From Lacinutrix sp. 5H-3-7-4 (GTDB taxonomy: Bacteria > Bacteroidota > Bacteroidia > Flavobacteriales > Flavobacteriaceae): a stretch of DNA of 64,000 nt. Below are positions 43,335 to 52,796 of this stretch, one piece after another (positions within the stretch are counted from its first letter, which is position 1; every line of letters starts with the position of its first letter). The notes under the pieces were generated by a model that ran no database searches, was not told the DNA's origin, and worked only from the letters and a program-made list of their open reading frames with translations. The DNA lies in NCBI RefSeq assembly GCF_000211855.2, contig NC_015638.1:62001-126000 (forward strand), read 5' to 3'. Both the position numbers and the translations under genes were made by a program.

Positions 43335-44408
43335 TTGCAATTGAAACAACTACTTACACTTGTTTTTTCTATAGTGTCACTTTCGCTATTTAGCCAGACT
43401 AAATATTCTAACGAGTTCATGAATATTGGTGTAGACGCAGCAGCTTTAGGCATGAGTAATGCTGTTGTAGCAAATAGTAACGATGTTAATTCAGGATACT
43501 GGAATCCAGCAGGATTAGTAAATTTAGAAGATAGCCAAATTGCTTTAATGCATTCTAGTTATTTTGCAAATATCGCTAATTACGATTATATCGCTTTTGC
43601 TAAACCTATGGATGATCGAAGTGCCTTGGGAATTTCGGTTATTCGTTTTGCTGTAGATGATATTTTAGACACCACACAATTAATTGATGATGAAGGTAAT
43701 GTAAATTACGACCGTATTAGCCTATTCTCTACTGCAGATTATGGTGTTACAGTTTCCTATTCTAGACGCTTACCAGTTCAAGGTTTTAGTTATGGTGTTA
43801 ACGCTAAAGTTATACGCCGCATAATTGGAGATTTTGCCAATTCTTGGGGTTTTGGTTTAGATGCCGCTATACAATTTGAAACGAAAAACAATTGGAAATT
43901 TGGTATTATGGCACGAGACATAACAACAACATTTAATGCTTGGAGTTATGACGAGGAAGCCTTTGAACGTGTTAGAAACGCTGTTGAAGGTCAAAATCAA
44001 GAATTACCCGAAAGCACAGAAATTACAATACCAAAATTACAAATTGGTGTTTCTAAAAGCTATGTCTTTCATTACGACTATTCGCTCCGCGCAGAATTAG
44101 ATTTAAATGTACGTTTTGAAGAAAATAACGACATTATTTCTACCAGTTTTGCAAGTATTAATCCTGCCTTTGGCTTCGAATTTGGTTATATTAACATGAT
44201 TTATTTACGCGGTGGTGTTGGAAATTTTCAAAACGAATTACAAATAGATAATATTACCGAGAATTTAAGCTTTCAACCAAGTTTAGGTTTAGGGTTTAAA
44301 TACAAAGGCATACAAGTAGATTATGCATTTACAGACATTGGCGACCAAAGTGTTGCCTTGTATTCTAATGTGTTTTCTGTAAAATTAGATTTCAGTATCT
44401 TTAGATAG
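43335..44408 (+). CDS. PorV/PorQ family outer-membrane protein
   Basis: A 357-residue outer-membrane beta-barrel of the FadL-like PorV/PorQ group used around T9SS. The signal peptide ends at SLFSQ. Mature landmarks are EFMNIGVDAAALGMSNAVVA then YWNPAGLV, and repeated alternating strands to a terminal Phe-rich strand (SVKLDFSIF). The start is TTG, at 43335 or more naturally at 43341 (then KQLLTLV). No ATG exists. Whether it is the true PorV shuttle or a paralogue cannot be told. The DUF4105 gene follows by 14 bases. Confidence 0.88.
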   Translation: MQLKQLLTLVFSIVSLSLFSQTKYSNEFMNIGVDAAALGMSNAVVANSNDVNSGYWNPAGLVNLEDSQIALMHSSYFANIANYDYIAFAKPMDDRSALGISVIRFAVDDILDTTQLIDDEGNVNYDRISLFSTADYGVTVSYSRRLPVQGFSYGVNAKVIRRIIGDFANSWGFGLDAAIQFETKNNWKFGIMARDITTTFNAWSYDEEAFERVRNAVEGQNQELPESTEITIPKLQIGVSKSYVFHYDYSLRAELDLNVRFEENNDIISTSFASINPAFGFEFGYINMIYLRGGVGNFQNELQIDNITENLSFQPSLGLGFKYKGIQVDYAFTDIGDQSVALYSNVFSVKLDFSIFR

Positions 44409-44422
44409 TATTCTAAAAAATT

Positions 44423-45595
44423 ATGAAACAACTTCTTCTAGTAACCACTTTATTTTTAAGTTTTTTTTCGTTTTCACAAACACCGGTAATTACTGAGAAC
44501 ACTCAAATTAGCATTATAACTATTGGCCAAGGAAACTTGTTAAACGATGCTTTTGGTCACAATGGTTTTAGAGTGAAAAATGAATATACAGATGTGATTT
44601 ATGATTACGGACGTTATAATTTTAAAGACCCAAATTTTTATTTAAACTTCGCTCAAGGAAAGCTAAAATATTTAATGGGAAAAGCCCGAAGTAGTGATGT
44701 TATTGCGTTTTACGAAAGCCAAGACAGAACTATAAAAGAACAAGTATTAAATATAAATAAAGCTGAAAAACAAAAACTCTGGAGTTATTTAATAAACAAT
44801 AACAAACCTGAAAATCAAGCCTATTTATACGACTTTTTTTATGATAATTGTGCTACTAAAATTCGTGATGTTTTAGAAGAAAATATAAACGGAAACATCA
44901 CTTATAGTAATCCAGAAAATTATTCTCAGGAAACATTTAGAACGCTTATTCAAAATAATTTAAATAGAAACAGTTGGGGAAGCCTTGGTATCGATCTTGC
45001 CTTAGGTTCTATTATAGACCAAAAAGCAAGTCCGCGTGAGTACATGTTTTTACCAGAAAATATTTTTAACTTTTACCAATTAGCAAGTTTTAAAAAAACT
45101 AATACACCTGTTGTAAAACAATCTAAAGTACTATACCAATCTAAAAACAAAAAAGAAACAGGCTCTTTTTTATTGCGTCCGTTTTTTGTGCTAAGCCTTA
45201 TTGCGCTTCTAATACTTTGGCTTACCTACAGAGATTATAAAAATGCTAAAAGAAATAAAACACTTGATGTTTCAATACATTTAATAACAGGAATTACAGG
45301 TGTTTTACTTATGCTATTGTGGTTTGCAACAAACCATACCGCTACTCAAAATAATTACAATTTACTTTGGGCATTCCCAATTGGGATTATTGCTTTTTTA
45401 CAAGCACTAAAAGCAGTTCCTAAACGCTGGTATATTGGTTATTTAAAGTTATTAATTATTATGCTCTGCTTAATGTCTTTACATTGGATAATTGGTGTAC
45501 AACGCTTTGCTCCTACTTTACTTCCTGTTATAATTGCGTTATTTATAAGGTATGTTTACTTAATACGCTATTATAAACAACAAGAAACATCATAA
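44423..45595 (+). CDS. DUF4105 (Lnb-type N-terminal domain) membrane protein
   Basis: A 390-residue exported/inner-membrane protein. The signal peptide ends at FSQ. A periplasmic DUF4105 domain follows (about 25-190; LLNDAFGHNGFRV with a conserved His, and FFYDNCATKIRDVL with a conserved Cys). Four to five membrane helices end the protein (about 250-385). From memory, this domain has been tied to Lnb, a lipoprotein N-acyltransferase of Bacteroidota which lack Lnt; the His/Cys pair fits a thiol-acyl mechanism. Assignment as a lipoprotein acyltransferase is tentative. Co-transcribed with the PorV/PorQ-like gene. Confidence 0.85.
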   Translation: MKQLLLVTTLFLSFFSFSQTPVITENTQISIITIGQGNLLNDAFGHNGFRVKNEYTDVIYDYGRYNFKDPNFYLNFAQGKLKYLMGKARSSDVIAFYESQDRTIKEQVLNINKAEKQKLWSYLINNNKPENQAYLYDFFYDNCATKIRDVLEENINGNITYSNPENYSQETFRTLIQNNLNRNSWGSLGIDLALGSIIDQKASPREYMFLPENIFNFYQLASFKKTNTPVVKQSKVLYQSKNKKETGSFLLRPFFVLSLIALLILWLTYRDYKNAKRNKTLDVSIHLITGITGVLLMLLWFATNHTATQNNYNLLWAFPIGIIAFLQALKAVPKRWYIGYLKLLIIMLCLMSLHWIIGVQRFAPTLLPVIIALFIRYVYLIRYYKQQETS

Positions 45596-45839
45596 AAATC
45601 ACCTTTTAACCATTCTCCAATAACATTCTCACTCCTCACTACCTCACTACCTCACTACCTCACTACCTCACTACCTCACTACCTCACTCCTCACTCCTCA
45701 CTACCTCACTACCTCACTCCTCACTCCTCACTCCTCACTCCTCACTACCTCACTCCTCACTACCTCACTACCTCACTACCTCACACCTCACTACCTCACG
45801 CCTCACTACCTCACGCCTCACTACCTCACTACTCACTAC
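45596..45839. other. Intergenic gap consisting mostly of tandem repeats
   Basis: A 244-base gap between convergent genes. Apart from the first ~32 bases it is the CTCAC repeat tract. No promoter, ORF or hairpin terminator is visible. Confidence 0.8.
45628..45839. repeat. VNTR: 28 mixed 7/8-bp CTCAC units
   Basis: Uninterrupted tandem array of 212 bases: 16 units of 8 bases (CTCACTAC) and 12 of 7 bases (mostly CTCACTC; also CTCACAC once, CTCACGC twice, CTCACTA once). The plus strand is nearly free of G. The array runs directly into the stop codon of the sugar-transferase gene at 45840. Units differ in mixed order, as from slippage and point change. No spacers exist, so it is not CRISPR. Confidence 0.95.
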
Positions 45840-47231
45840 CTACTGTCCTCTAAAAAATATAACAGTACTCAACGTTTTAATAATAATATTAAAATCCATT
45901 AAAAAACTACGATGTTTAATATAATACAAATCATACTGTAGTTTTTCCATACTATCATCCACGCTAGAACCATACCTTGCCTTTACTTGTGCCCATCCTG
46001 TTAAACCAGGCTTAACAATATGTCTAGTATTATAAAAAGGTATAACTTGAGACAACTCTTTAACAAAAATTGGACGTTCCGGTCTTGGACCTATAATACT
46101 CATATCTCCTTTTATAATATTTATTAACTGTGGCAACTCATCTATACGTGAAGTCCTTAAAAAACGGCCAAAAGCTGTTATTCTGTTATCGTTTTTTGAT
46201 GCCCAAACAGCACCGTTGGTTTCGGCATTAACAATCATGCTTCTAAACTTATAAATTTTAAAAGCTACGCCATTTTTTCCTATACGTTCTTGATTATAAA
46301 AAAGCGGTCCTCGGTTGCCTAAAATATTACCTAACAATATAAATGGCAGTATAACTAAAGTAAAAACTAATCCTATAACAGAAAAAACAACATCAAAAAT
46401 TCTTCTATAGGCGAGATAGAGCTTGTTTTTATTGTTTCTACTAAACGGAAAATATTTATAGAAGTCTTTACCTACAAATTGTACGGGTACACGGTGAGAC
46501 ATATCTTCATACACTTGAGTATGTTCTCTTATAGGAAAACCTCGTTCTAATAAGGAAATTAAATCTGCATAAATAGAAGGTAAAATTCTTTCAGAATCAT
46601 AACTTGATATAACGATCTCAGAAATATTTTCTTTAGCGATAATATCATATATCTCGTTAGGCTTATACGCTTTAATCCCACTATACTTTATATCTTCTGG
46701 TTTTGAGTCTTCACAATTTATAAAACCTATAACCTGATAATTTTCATCGGCATTTTTAAAAGCTTCAACAAGACTTTCAATATTAGAAATTTCTCCAATA
46801 AGTAATGCGCGTTTATAAAATCTAGGAGACGCTATTAATGTAATATAAGCAAATCGCCATAGAAGAAGCGGCAGGAAAATAGCAAGAAAAAAGTAAAGGA
46901 TTTGTATTCTGTTATCTGGTAGTGTTGGTGTAAAAAATGGTGTTAATAAATATACCAAAACTGTAGTAGAAGTTGTTAGAAGAATAGAACTTGTTATAGA
47001 CTCTATTTTACTGGCTTTTTTTAGATCATAAAGCTCAAAAATAGTACCGAATCCTAAAATATAAACAACCAATATAATGAGCCAACGCCAGTGATACTCG
47101 TCTATTTTAAAATAATCAAAATCTGTAAAATAACTAAAAGCATACAGAGCAATACCTACTGAAATAATATCGAATATACGCAGTAGAACTTTTCGTTCAG
47201 ATATTTCAAAGTGTATACTACTTTTGGTCAT
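45840..47231 (-). CDS. Polyprenyl-phosphate sugar-1-phosphate transferase (WcaJ-like)
   Basis: Starts a polysaccharide repeat by linking a sugar phosphate to undecaprenyl phosphate; inner membrane. The 463-residue chain has four to five N-terminal helices, a nucleotide-binding-like middle domain (about 125-250; YKRALLIGEISNIESLVEAF), and the C-terminal catalytic domain (about 270-460). The catalytic domain has AYRRIFDVVFS, YKFRSM, RTSRIDELPQLINIIKGDMS, GPRPER and VKPGLTGWAQVKARYG. Last gene of the polysaccharide operon; its stop touches the VNTR. Confidence 0.94.
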   Translation of the reverse strand: MTKSSIHFEISERKVLLRIFDIISVGIALYAFSYFTDFDYFKIDEYHWRWLIILVVYILGFGTIFELYDLKKASKIESITSSILLTTSTTVLVYLLTPFFTPTLPDNRIQILYFFLAIFLPLLLWRFAYITLIASPRFYKRALLIGEISNIESLVEAFKNADENYQVIGFINCEDSKPEDIKYSGIKAYKPNEIYDIIAKENISEIVISSYDSERILPSIYADLISLLERGFPIREHTQVYEDMSHRVPVQFVGKDFYKYFPFSRNNKNKLYLAYRRIFDVVFSVIGLVFTLVILPFILLGNILGNRGPLFYNQERIGKNGVAFKIYKFRSMIVNAETNGAVWASKNDNRITAFGRFLRTSRIDELPQLINIIKGDMSIIGPRPERPIFVKELSQVIPFYNTRHIVKPGLTGWAQVKARYGSSVDDSMEKLQYDLYYIKHRSFLMDFNIIIKTLSTVIFFRGQ

Positions 47232-47276
47232 GAATGGGTTGTAAGGTCTGTGTAAAGATAATAAGTTTATTGTTTT

Positions 47277-48287
47277 TTAAACTAATGTGGCTTTCCAAAG
47301 TTTTTTAACACTTTGCCATGCGTATTGTGAAGCCGCGTGCCTAGCATTGGTAATAAGCGTTGTTTTTTTAGCCTCATCATTTAATAATGTTATAATTTGG
47401 TTTACAAATAATTTGCTTTCATTAGGTGCTACTAAAAGAGCGTTGTAATTGTGTGTTAAAAAATAGGGTAATCCGCCTACATTAGTAGAGACTATTGGCA
47501 ATCCTAATGCCATAGCTTCTATTACGCTAATAGGCATATTATCAAAATTAGTAGTATTTATAAAAACATTATAATTTTTAGAGCGTGCAATCCATTCTTT
47601 TTTAGACAATTTTCCAGTAAACGTAACGTCTAATCCTAAAGAAGCTGCATAGTGTTTAGTTGCTAATAAACTTCCATCGTTATCTGGGCCAACCATACAA
47701 AGCGAGCTATCTATTTTATTGTTTTGCAATGCATGTAATATATCTACTGCCAATTTGGGATTATATAATTTTGAAAACGATCGTACCCACAACAGATTTA
47801 CGCTTTCAATAGCTCTATTAATAAAAGCATAATTATTAATTTCAATACTATTAGGAATGCATTTTACATTATCAAATCCTTTAGCTTTAAATGCAACTTC
47901 GGTATAGGCAGATGGCGCAATATTTACATAGGCATGCTTAAAAATAGCACGACTTAATTTAGGATTATCCTCTAACCGCTTTGGTAAATTGCCGCCATGA
48001 AGTATTGGCAAATAGTTTAAGTTTAATAGCCTACAAAGTTGTGAGCATAAATAAGCATAACAAAAATTTTGAGTACTGTAAGTATCTATTAAAACATAAT
48101 CTGCCCATCTCACTTGCAGTACTATACTACTAAGCATATCTAGTAAACGTAGCCACTTATTTTGTTTAGTAGAAACGGCCTTTACCTTAAAACCATCCTG
48201 TTTTAGCAAGTGACTTAACGTTTCTATAGTAGTTACCGTTTTACCGTTTTGCGACAATTTGTTGCCTATGTATAAAAGGTTTTTCAT
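47277..48287 (-). CDS. Glycosyltransferase family 4 protein
   Basis: A 336-residue GT-B glycosyltransferase, cytoplasmic face. Starts MKNLLYIGNKLSQNGKTVTT with the GT4-type GxKLSxxG loop. The donor-binding region has VNLLWVRSFSKLYNPKLAVD and the ExMALGLPIVSTNVGGLPY motif with the key Glu. The longer TTG start would add 16 residues of non-family sequence. It overlaps the upstream ligase-like gene by 47 bases. Sugar unknown. Confidence 0.88.
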   Translation of the reverse strand: MKNLLYIGNKLSQNGKTVTTIETLSHLLKQDGFKVKAVSTKQNKWLRLLDMLSSIVLQVRWADYVLIDTYSTQNFCYAYLCSQLCRLLNLNYLPILHGGNLPKRLEDNPKLSRAIFKHAYVNIAPSAYTEVAFKAKGFDNVKCIPNSIEINNYAFINRAIESVNLLWVRSFSKLYNPKLAVDILHALQNNKIDSSLCMVGPDNDGSLLATKHYAASLGLDVTFTGKLSKKEWIARSKNYNVFINTTNFDNMPISVIEAMALGLPIVSTNVGGLPYFLTHNYNALLVAPNESKLFVNQIITLLNDEAKKTTLITNARHAASQYAWQSVKKLWKATLV

Positions 48288-49599
48288 ATCTAATAGAGAG
48301 CAAACATAAGCTATAAATAAATGCTGGTGCTGCAATTCTCATGGACGAATGATTAATTGTTAAAAACCAAAATAGGAAAAAAGAATAGAAAAAGAGGTTA
48401 GATTTGTTTCTTATTCTTTGAACCAGTGGTGTTATAAATAAAATACTAAAGGCGATCAAGCCAAATATTCCGTGTTCAGATAATATGCGACTCATTTCAT
48501 TATGTGAAGCCGCTAAAACACCTGTTTTCTCTAACCGATATTCTTTAGATTTCCCTACGCCTATTCCAAAGATTGGGTTTTCTAAAAAGGCATTAAGCTC
48601 TAATGATAATAGTGCTGTTCGTCCTGTAGAAATATCCTCTTTTTCTCGGCCCAAAGCATCTTCATTATTATAACGCTTATCTATAAACCCATCGGTTTCT
48701 ATAGATGAAATAGCCCATATCGATAAGCCTAGCACAACAAACAAACCTGTTAAAAAAGTAATGCGCTTTCTGTTTTTACTATTAGATTTTTTAAAATACA
48801 TTAAAATAAAAAAAACAATCATTATTATAGCCACAAAAACGCCACCTCGACTAAAAGTTACAATAGCTCTAAAAGACATTAGCGCTAACAATACGATGTT
48901 TACTATTTTAAATATTTTATAAGGCGCTTTAGAGAAAAACCTTACGGTTAAAACAAACATCCCTAAGCCCAAAACTGTTGCTACTTGATTAGGACCAAAG
49001 CCTCCTGAGGTATCAAAATTAGATCCCGTACCACTTATAACAGCTCTTACACTAGGATTAAACACAAATAAATAAGTAGTTGTTGTAATTAATGGTAATG
49101 CGATATAATACAATAGCGTTTTAAAGTTGTCAAAGCTAATAGATTTCTTATAACAAAATATAGAAGCGACACCCAAACAAAAAGGGCCACTTAAATTAAA
49201 GGCAATTGCTTTTCGTATTACCGTGTCACTGCCTATATTAAAACCAGCAACAAAAATACCGGGAACTAGAAGTAATATAAATAGTACATAAACAAAACTT
49301 TTTTGAGAAATTCTTGTACTTACAATACCTACTACAGAAAAGAAAATAACCATATACTTTGAAGCTTCATATAGAATACTACCGCCAGTCATTCGTATAA
49401 AAACCTCAGCACCTATAACATAACCACAAGCCAATAATATTTGTAATGTACGCTCTTGTGTTGTAGATTTTATTATTTTAAATAAAAAATACACAAAAAT
49501 ACCAATAAGATATACATTAGATAAAACGGGCAAGAAATAAATAGCTAACGCTAGTATTACATGTAGAGAAATTAGTTTTATGTCTTTTAAAAAACCCAC
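48241..49599 (-). CDS. O-antigen ligase/polymerase-like membrane protein
   Basis: A 452-residue inner-membrane protein with about ten to twelve helices. A large outside loop contains NPIFGIGVGKSKEY and ASHNEMSRILSEHGIFGLIAF, the Wzy_C/WaaL motif with the essential His. It joins or polymerises lipid-linked glycan units. The start is GTG at 49599, 2 bases after the upstream stop. WaaL or Wzy identity cannot be decided by sequence alone. Confidence 0.87.
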   Translation of the reverse strand: MGFLKDIKLISLHVILALAIYFLPVLSNVYLIGIFVYFLFKIIKSTTQERTLQILLACGYVIGAEVFIRMTGGSILYEASKYMVIFFSVVGIVSTRISQKSFVYVLFILLLVPGIFVAGFNIGSDTVIRKAIAFNLSGPFCLGVASIFCYKKSISFDNFKTLLYYIALPLITTTTYLFVFNPSVRAVISGTGSNFDTSGGFGPNQVATVLGLGMFVLTVRFFSKAPYKIFKIVNIVLLALMSFRAIVTFSRGGVFVAIIMIVFFILMYFKKSNSKNRKRITFLTGLFVVLGLSIWAISSIETDGFIDKRYNNEDALGREKEDISTGRTALLSLELNAFLENPIFGIGVGKSKEYRLEKTGVLAASHNEMSRILSEHGIFGLIAFSILFITPLVQRIRNKSNLFFYSFFLFWFLTINHSSMRIAAPAFIYSLCLLSIRYEKPFIHRQQIVAKR

Positions 49600-49601
49600 A
49601 G

Positions 49602-50678
49602 TTATTTTAAACTTAAATTATAAATTAGTAGTAACTCATCTACAGTATTTGTTGCTGAAAAGTTTTCTAATATATGTTTATTAAATTTAGAGGCTATACT
49701 TGTACTCATCTTAGGATTATTAATATAAAACAGTATAGCGTTAGCTAATGATTTCTTGTTTTTCGAGGGTACCAGCATACCTAATGCACCATCTAAAATA
49801 ACCGATGCACAATCACCTACATCTGTTACAACTACTGGTAAACCTGCTAAACCATATTCTAAAAGCGCTACTGGTAAACCTTCAGATTTTGAAGATAATA
49901 TACCAATACTACTTTGCTGTAGTACATGTAAACTGTCTGGCACACTGCCATACAAAAACACCTGCTCGCTTAAATTTAATGTTAAAATACGATCCCTTAT
50001 CAATTGTGAATAATCATCATTAAAAGTTTTACCTACTAAATGCAATGTCCAATCTGGATTACTTTGTAAAACTATAGTAAAGGCATCTATAGCATTTAAT
50101 ATATCTTTGTCTGGTCTTAAATTAGCTAAACAAACAATACGCTTTCCATTAACTCCAAACAATTTTGTCTTATTTAATTGTTTAGCTTCTTTAACAAAAT
50201 TCGGCAAATAACTCACCTGTTTACATTTAAGTTTTTTTTGAGACCAACCTACCAAATTTTTGTTTACACAAATAATATGAGAAAAATATTTTGAACAATA
50301 TTTTAATACTTCAATTTTAAAATAAGCTGATGCTGCTCTATTACCATAATGATCATGCCATACAATGCGAACCTTTTTATTTAAAATTTTAATTAGTGTT
50401 GCTAAAAAATAAGAGCTTGAGTGCGCGTGAATAATAGTAATTTCTTCTGTTTTTACAAAAGTATCAAGTCGTTTTATAGCTACAATATCAAATGTCGATT
50501 GCTTTTCTAAATACAAATAAGAAACAGCATTACTTATATGGTCTTTTAATAAACCCTCTGCTCGCGTAGTACATAAATAGGACTGCGTTACAACACCTAC
50601 CAAGCTGTTTGCTATAGAGATCGCCATACGTTCGGCGCCTCCTGCTTCCAAAGAATCTATTAATTGTAATACTTTCAA
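49602..50678 (-). CDS. Glycosyltransferase family 4 protein
   Basis: A 358-residue GT-B enzyme. N-terminal LQLIDSLEAGGAERMAISIAN is the acceptor-side GT4 hallmark. The donor domain has RIVCLANLRPDKDILNAIDAF and SSKSEGLPVALLEYGLAGLP then VVVTDVGD. The TTG start at 50678 directly follows the upstream TAG stop, with no gap. Sugar and linkage unknown. Confidence 0.9.
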   Translation of the reverse strand: MKVLQLIDSLEAGGAERMAISIANSLVGVVTQSYLCTTRAEGLLKDHISNAVSYLYLEKQSTFDIVAIKRLDTFVKTEEITIIHAHSSSYFLATLIKILNKKVRIVWHDHYGNRAASAYFKIEVLKYCSKYFSHIICVNKNLVGWSQKKLKCKQVSYLPNFVKEAKQLNKTKLFGVNGKRIVCLANLRPDKDILNAIDAFTIVLQSNPDWTLHLVGKTFNDDYSQLIRDRILTLNLSEQVFLYGSVPDSLHVLQQSSIGILSSKSEGLPVALLEYGLAGLPVVVTDVGDCASVILDGALGMLVPSKNKKSLANAILFYINNPKMSTSIASKFNKHILENFSATNTVDELLLIYNLSLK

Positions 50679-51800
50679 CTATGACGATTTTAATAATTTA
50701 GAAATTTCTGTTTCAAATGCATCTAAGGTAAAAGTTTGCGACCATTTTAATGCGCTATTAGACATTTGTTTTAAATGAGATTCGTTGTTTAAAACAGTTT
50801 TTATTTCAGAAACAGCTTGATGCACATCGGGCTCAATTAAAATACCTCTGTTACCATAATCTAACATATATGGCACGCATGAGATTTTTGTTACAATAGG
50901 AATACAACCAAAAAACATAGCTTCTGCAATAGCTTTTGGCCAGCCTTCAGATTGTGATGGCAAAATTGAAAAATGCGAGCTTTTTATTGCCCTTTCTATT
51001 ACTTCTTTTTTTTGATTGCCATGAAACGTTATAATATGTTCTAGATTATGTTTTGTAACATATCTTTTTAAACCTGTACTTAAAACACCATCACCATATA
51101 AATTTAAAGTTACATTATAATGTTGTTTATATAAATCTTCTAAAATCTGAATGGCTAATAATGGGCGTTTTCCTTTTACTAAACTGCCTACAAAAATAAA
51201 ATGCAATGTGTTTTTATAATTTCTTTCTGGAACGTTTTCTTTTTCCGAATCTTTAAATGTTGCCGTAAAGAACGATTGTATATTTTTAGTTTGATTTTTC
51301 CATGCGCCATACACCAAAACAGTCATGTTTTTGGTCCAAAAGGTATTGGATAATATTCGCTTTTGAATGCGATAGCTTAAGGGTTGACTGGCTTTAGGAT
51401 CCCAATTACCAGCATACTTGGCTGTTTTTATTTTATTTGGAAAAAAAACTTGAACCAAACAGCCTAACAATCCAATATTACCTGGACATCGTAAGTGAAT
51501 ATGGTCTGCTTGTAAACAAGCTTTAAAAAGAACTATTAAAATATAAGGAAGTTTAAATACAGATTTAAAACCGTGTGATACATTGGTAAAGTTTAAACGT
51601 GGTATACGCTTTAAATTTAAATTATTATGTTTATACGATAGATCTATAGCTGTTAATGCCTCTTTGGTAACTGGTGCAACCACAGTAACGGTATCTACAT
51701 ATTTTAACCATAAATTCATTTCACGAACATAAGGTGCATAACTATACAACTCATTTTGAGTCGTTTTGTGTAGTGCATGAGATATAATTAAAAAATGCAT
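50679..51800 (-). CDS. Glycosyltransferase family 4 protein
   Basis: A 373-residue GT-B enzyme. The donor domain has LHFIFVGSLVKGKRPLLAIQ, LNLYGDGVLSTGLKRYV and SQSEGWPKAIAEAMFFGCIP, with the usual Glu. The ATG overlaps the previous stop as TAATG. Sugar unknown. Confidence 0.88.
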   Translation of the reverse strand: MHFLIISHALHKTTQNELYSYAPYVREMNLWLKYVDTVTVVAPVTKEALTAIDLSYKHNNLNLKRIPRLNFTNVSHGFKSVFKLPYILIVLFKACLQADHIHLRCPGNIGLLGCLVQVFFPNKIKTAKYAGNWDPKASQPLSYRIQKRILSNTFWTKNMTVLVYGAWKNQTKNIQSFFTATFKDSEKENVPERNYKNTLHFIFVGSLVKGKRPLLAIQILEDLYKQHYNVTLNLYGDGVLSTGLKRYVTKHNLEHIITFHGNQKKEVIERAIKSSHFSILPSQSEGWPKAIAEAMFFGCIPIVTKISCVPYMLDYGNRGILIEPDVHQAVSEIKTVLNNESHLKQMSNSALKWSQTFTLDAFETEISKLLKSS

Positions 51801-52792
51801 TAGTTGTGTTTTGGTGCATTAAAAAATAATGAAAACCAACCAGCTAGCCTTCCTAAACTTTCTGTAAATGCTTCCTTTTTATTTGGTGTACTTATTATAT
51901 TCAAAAACCTTAATTTAATTAACAAAAGTGCGGTGGCGTGCCATTTTACACGTGCTTTTATTTTAGGATTCGCATATTTTACGCGCCAAACATACCAACC
52001 GTTTCTAACGACCATTTTACCATATTTAAATCTATTTGGCCGACCAGAAGCATCATGATAATGCGCTAATTTAGCATTTGTATTTATATATAGCTTACCT
52101 AATTTGGCAATACGTAAACTAAAATCTGCATCTTCATATAAACCATAACCTTGAAAATAAGTTGAAAAAGATAATGTTTTAAAAACGGCTTTTTTATAGG
52201 ACGATACACCGCCCATAATTTGTTCTACTGCATATATTTTTCCTGATGGTGGCAAAAAACTTACCGAGCGTCCATGAGAAAAAGTAGGCATATAACCAGG
52301 TGCTGCATCGGGCAACAAACCTACTCGTTTTCGTATTTTAAAACGTAAAGGCTCAACACGTTGCCAACCATCGTAATAAAAATTGGAAGCTTCACCTGTT
52401 TCTGCTTCTTTTTGCCAATCAACTTCGTTAGTTATATAACCACCAACCGCCAAAGCTTCTGGTTTCATTTTATAAGTAGCTATTAGTGCTTCAAAGTAGT
52501 GGGTTTCAAGCACAATATCATCATCTAAAAAACATATAATTTCTGATGTTGATCTTACCTTATTTATTCCAAAATTACGCTGTTTGGTTAAGCCTCTTTC
52601 GGTTTCATCAACTTTATAATATTTCAAGTTTTCAAATAAATGAGTCTTCAATAACAAAGAAGTAGCATCGTCTGTAGAACCATCAACAATTATTATCTCG
52701 CTAGGATATAAAGTTTGTTGTTGTACCGACTCTAGCAATTGCAAAAGTGGTTTTGGCCGCATGTATGTACAAATTATTAAAGAAAAAAACAT
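51800..52792 (-). CDS. Glycosyltransferase family 2 protein
   Basis: A 330-residue GT-A enzyme. FSLIICTYMRPKPLLQLLES opens the nucleotide-binding fold. The metal site is ICFLDDDIVLE (Asp triplet). The acceptor region has YEDADFSLRIAKLGKLYINT with the ED base motif. Membership of GT2 is clear; donor unknown. 4 bases separate it from its upstream neighbour. Confidence 0.9.
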   Translation of the reverse strand: MFFSLIICTYMRPKPLLQLLESVQQQTLYPSEIIIVDGSTDDATSLLLKTHLFENLKYYKVDETERGLTKQRNFGINKVRSTSEIICFLDDDIVLETHYFEALIATYKMKPEALAVGGYITNEVDWQKEAETGEASNFYYDGWQRVEPLRFKIRKRVGLLPDAAPGYMPTFSHGRSVSFLPPSGKIYAVEQIMGGVSSYKKAVFKTLSFSTYFQGYGLYEDADFSLRIAKLGKLYINTNAKLAHYHDASGRPNRFKYGKMVVRNGWYVWRVKYANPKIKARVKWHATALLLIKLRFLNIISTPNKKEAFTESLGRLAGWFSLFFNAPKHN

Positions 52793-52796
52793 AATA

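Noticed and set aside
45628-45839. Possible CRISPR array
   Set aside because: Units are 7-8 bases and contiguous with no spacers, and no cas genes are present.
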